A DNA stretch of 64,000 nt from Cecembia calidifontis (lineage in GTDB: Bacteria; Bacteroidota; Bacteroidia; Cytophagales; Cyclobacteriaceae), in NCBI RefSeq assembly GCF_004216715.1, contig NZ_SGXG01000001.1:1865001-1929000 (forward strand). Direction: 5' to 3'. The stretch's first letter is position 1. Each line of letters begins with the position of its first letter. A program made the position numbers and the translations under genes. This document shows positions 63,660 through 64,000 of this stretch, one piece after another. The notes beneath the pieces were generated by a model. The model was not told the origin of the DNA and made no database searches. It saw only the letters and a list, made by a program, of their open reading frames with translations.

Positions 63660-64000
63660 GATATACTGGTCATGGTGGGATTTCCAGCAACATTTTCATT
63701 GCCGTATTGATTGCCCCTTTGGAATGTATTGCCAATTAGAACAATATTCCCCCCAACATGGCAGCTTCCATTTTCACTTTTCTTACAGCCCTGTTGTTCA
63801 CATTGTTAATGCTGGGCAGTGTGGTGACCCCTGTAGCTTTTGAAAATACCTGACCTAGTGACATTAGTCCTTCCACATCCTGGGGAGAATAGGAAAGATA
63901 AACATTTTCAAAATCTTCGAATGAGTTGACTAGCTTAAAGGGAGATTCAAAGATTTCTTCTCTTCCAGAAGCAAAAACTATTTTATCCACCTGATATTTG
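63659..64000 (-). pseudogene. Copy B of the frameshifted gene, cut by the IS1634-like element
   Basis: It appears identical over 342 bases to 61277-61618, including the six-base G tract that breaks the frame, and contains the same 84-residue fragment (63736-63990). The copy starts abruptly at the right end of the IS and runs off the window. Sharing the lesion means the duplication happened after that mutation. Confidence 0.85.

Overview
The window reads as chromosomal DNA of a Bacteroidota bacterium, most likely order Cytophagales (a Cyclobacteriaceae-like genome; inference, no database was searched). Supporting signs are a full-length type IX secretion translocon gene (sprA) in the ruvA-sprA-gcvH neighbourhood, the long form of ispG, many Bacteroidota-restricted families (DUF4292, DUF4837, DUF6089 and DUF6728 types), TAnnTTTG promoter boxes, near absence of Shine-Dalgarno sequences, and AT-rich coding DNA with short intergenic gaps.

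Layout. 1-2420: 3' three quarters of a 23S rRNA gene and a 5S rRNA gene, followed by three tandem copies of the 5S tail plus its terminator (to about 2690) and a 300-base gene-free stretch. 3001-13276: a PIF1/RecD-like helicase, an SDR, ispG, a small membrane protein, a decapitated MmcQ/YjbR pseudogene, an orphan ABC ATPase, a SlyD-like FKBP, a small membrane protein and leuS. 13406-20424: a DUF6089-type outer-membrane protein, a GNAT-nitrilase fusion, kdsC, two convergent L,D-transpeptidases, and the pterin pair queD-folE. 20537-26333: an operon-like run (tyrosine-less SDR, coiled coil, unknown protein, flavin reductase, ligase-associated exonuclease, phosphotriesterase-like lipoprotein) and guaA. 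26458-34791: icd, an enoyl-CoA hydratase, a flippase, dut, and a TPR-DUF4292-EnvC cell-envelope set. 34906-42062: tatA, gatA, an MltD-like transglycosylase, a DUF4837 lipoprotein, maeB and ruvA. 42087-53177: sprA, gcvH, vanZ-like, tonB, then the divergent threonine-to-glycine pair kbl and tdh with a 12-bp inverted repeat between them.

53251-64000 is the accessory end: an IS5/IS1182-like element, an acyltransferase, a conserved run (arsC/spx-like, hemL, TPR-periplasmic binding protein), then a wrecked secreted-protein gene. That gene carries three one-base homopolymer deletions, an IS30 insertion and a partial exact duplication on the far side of an IS1634-like element.

Most of the window is housekeeping and envelope biology. 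I saw no CRISPR array, no tRNA gene, no defence system and no clear new multi-gene system. The points most worth a second look are the IS-driven rearrangement at the right end, the kbl/tdh operator candidate, the palindrome in the TPR/EnvC operon promoter, the triplicated 5S tail and the mmcQ remnant.
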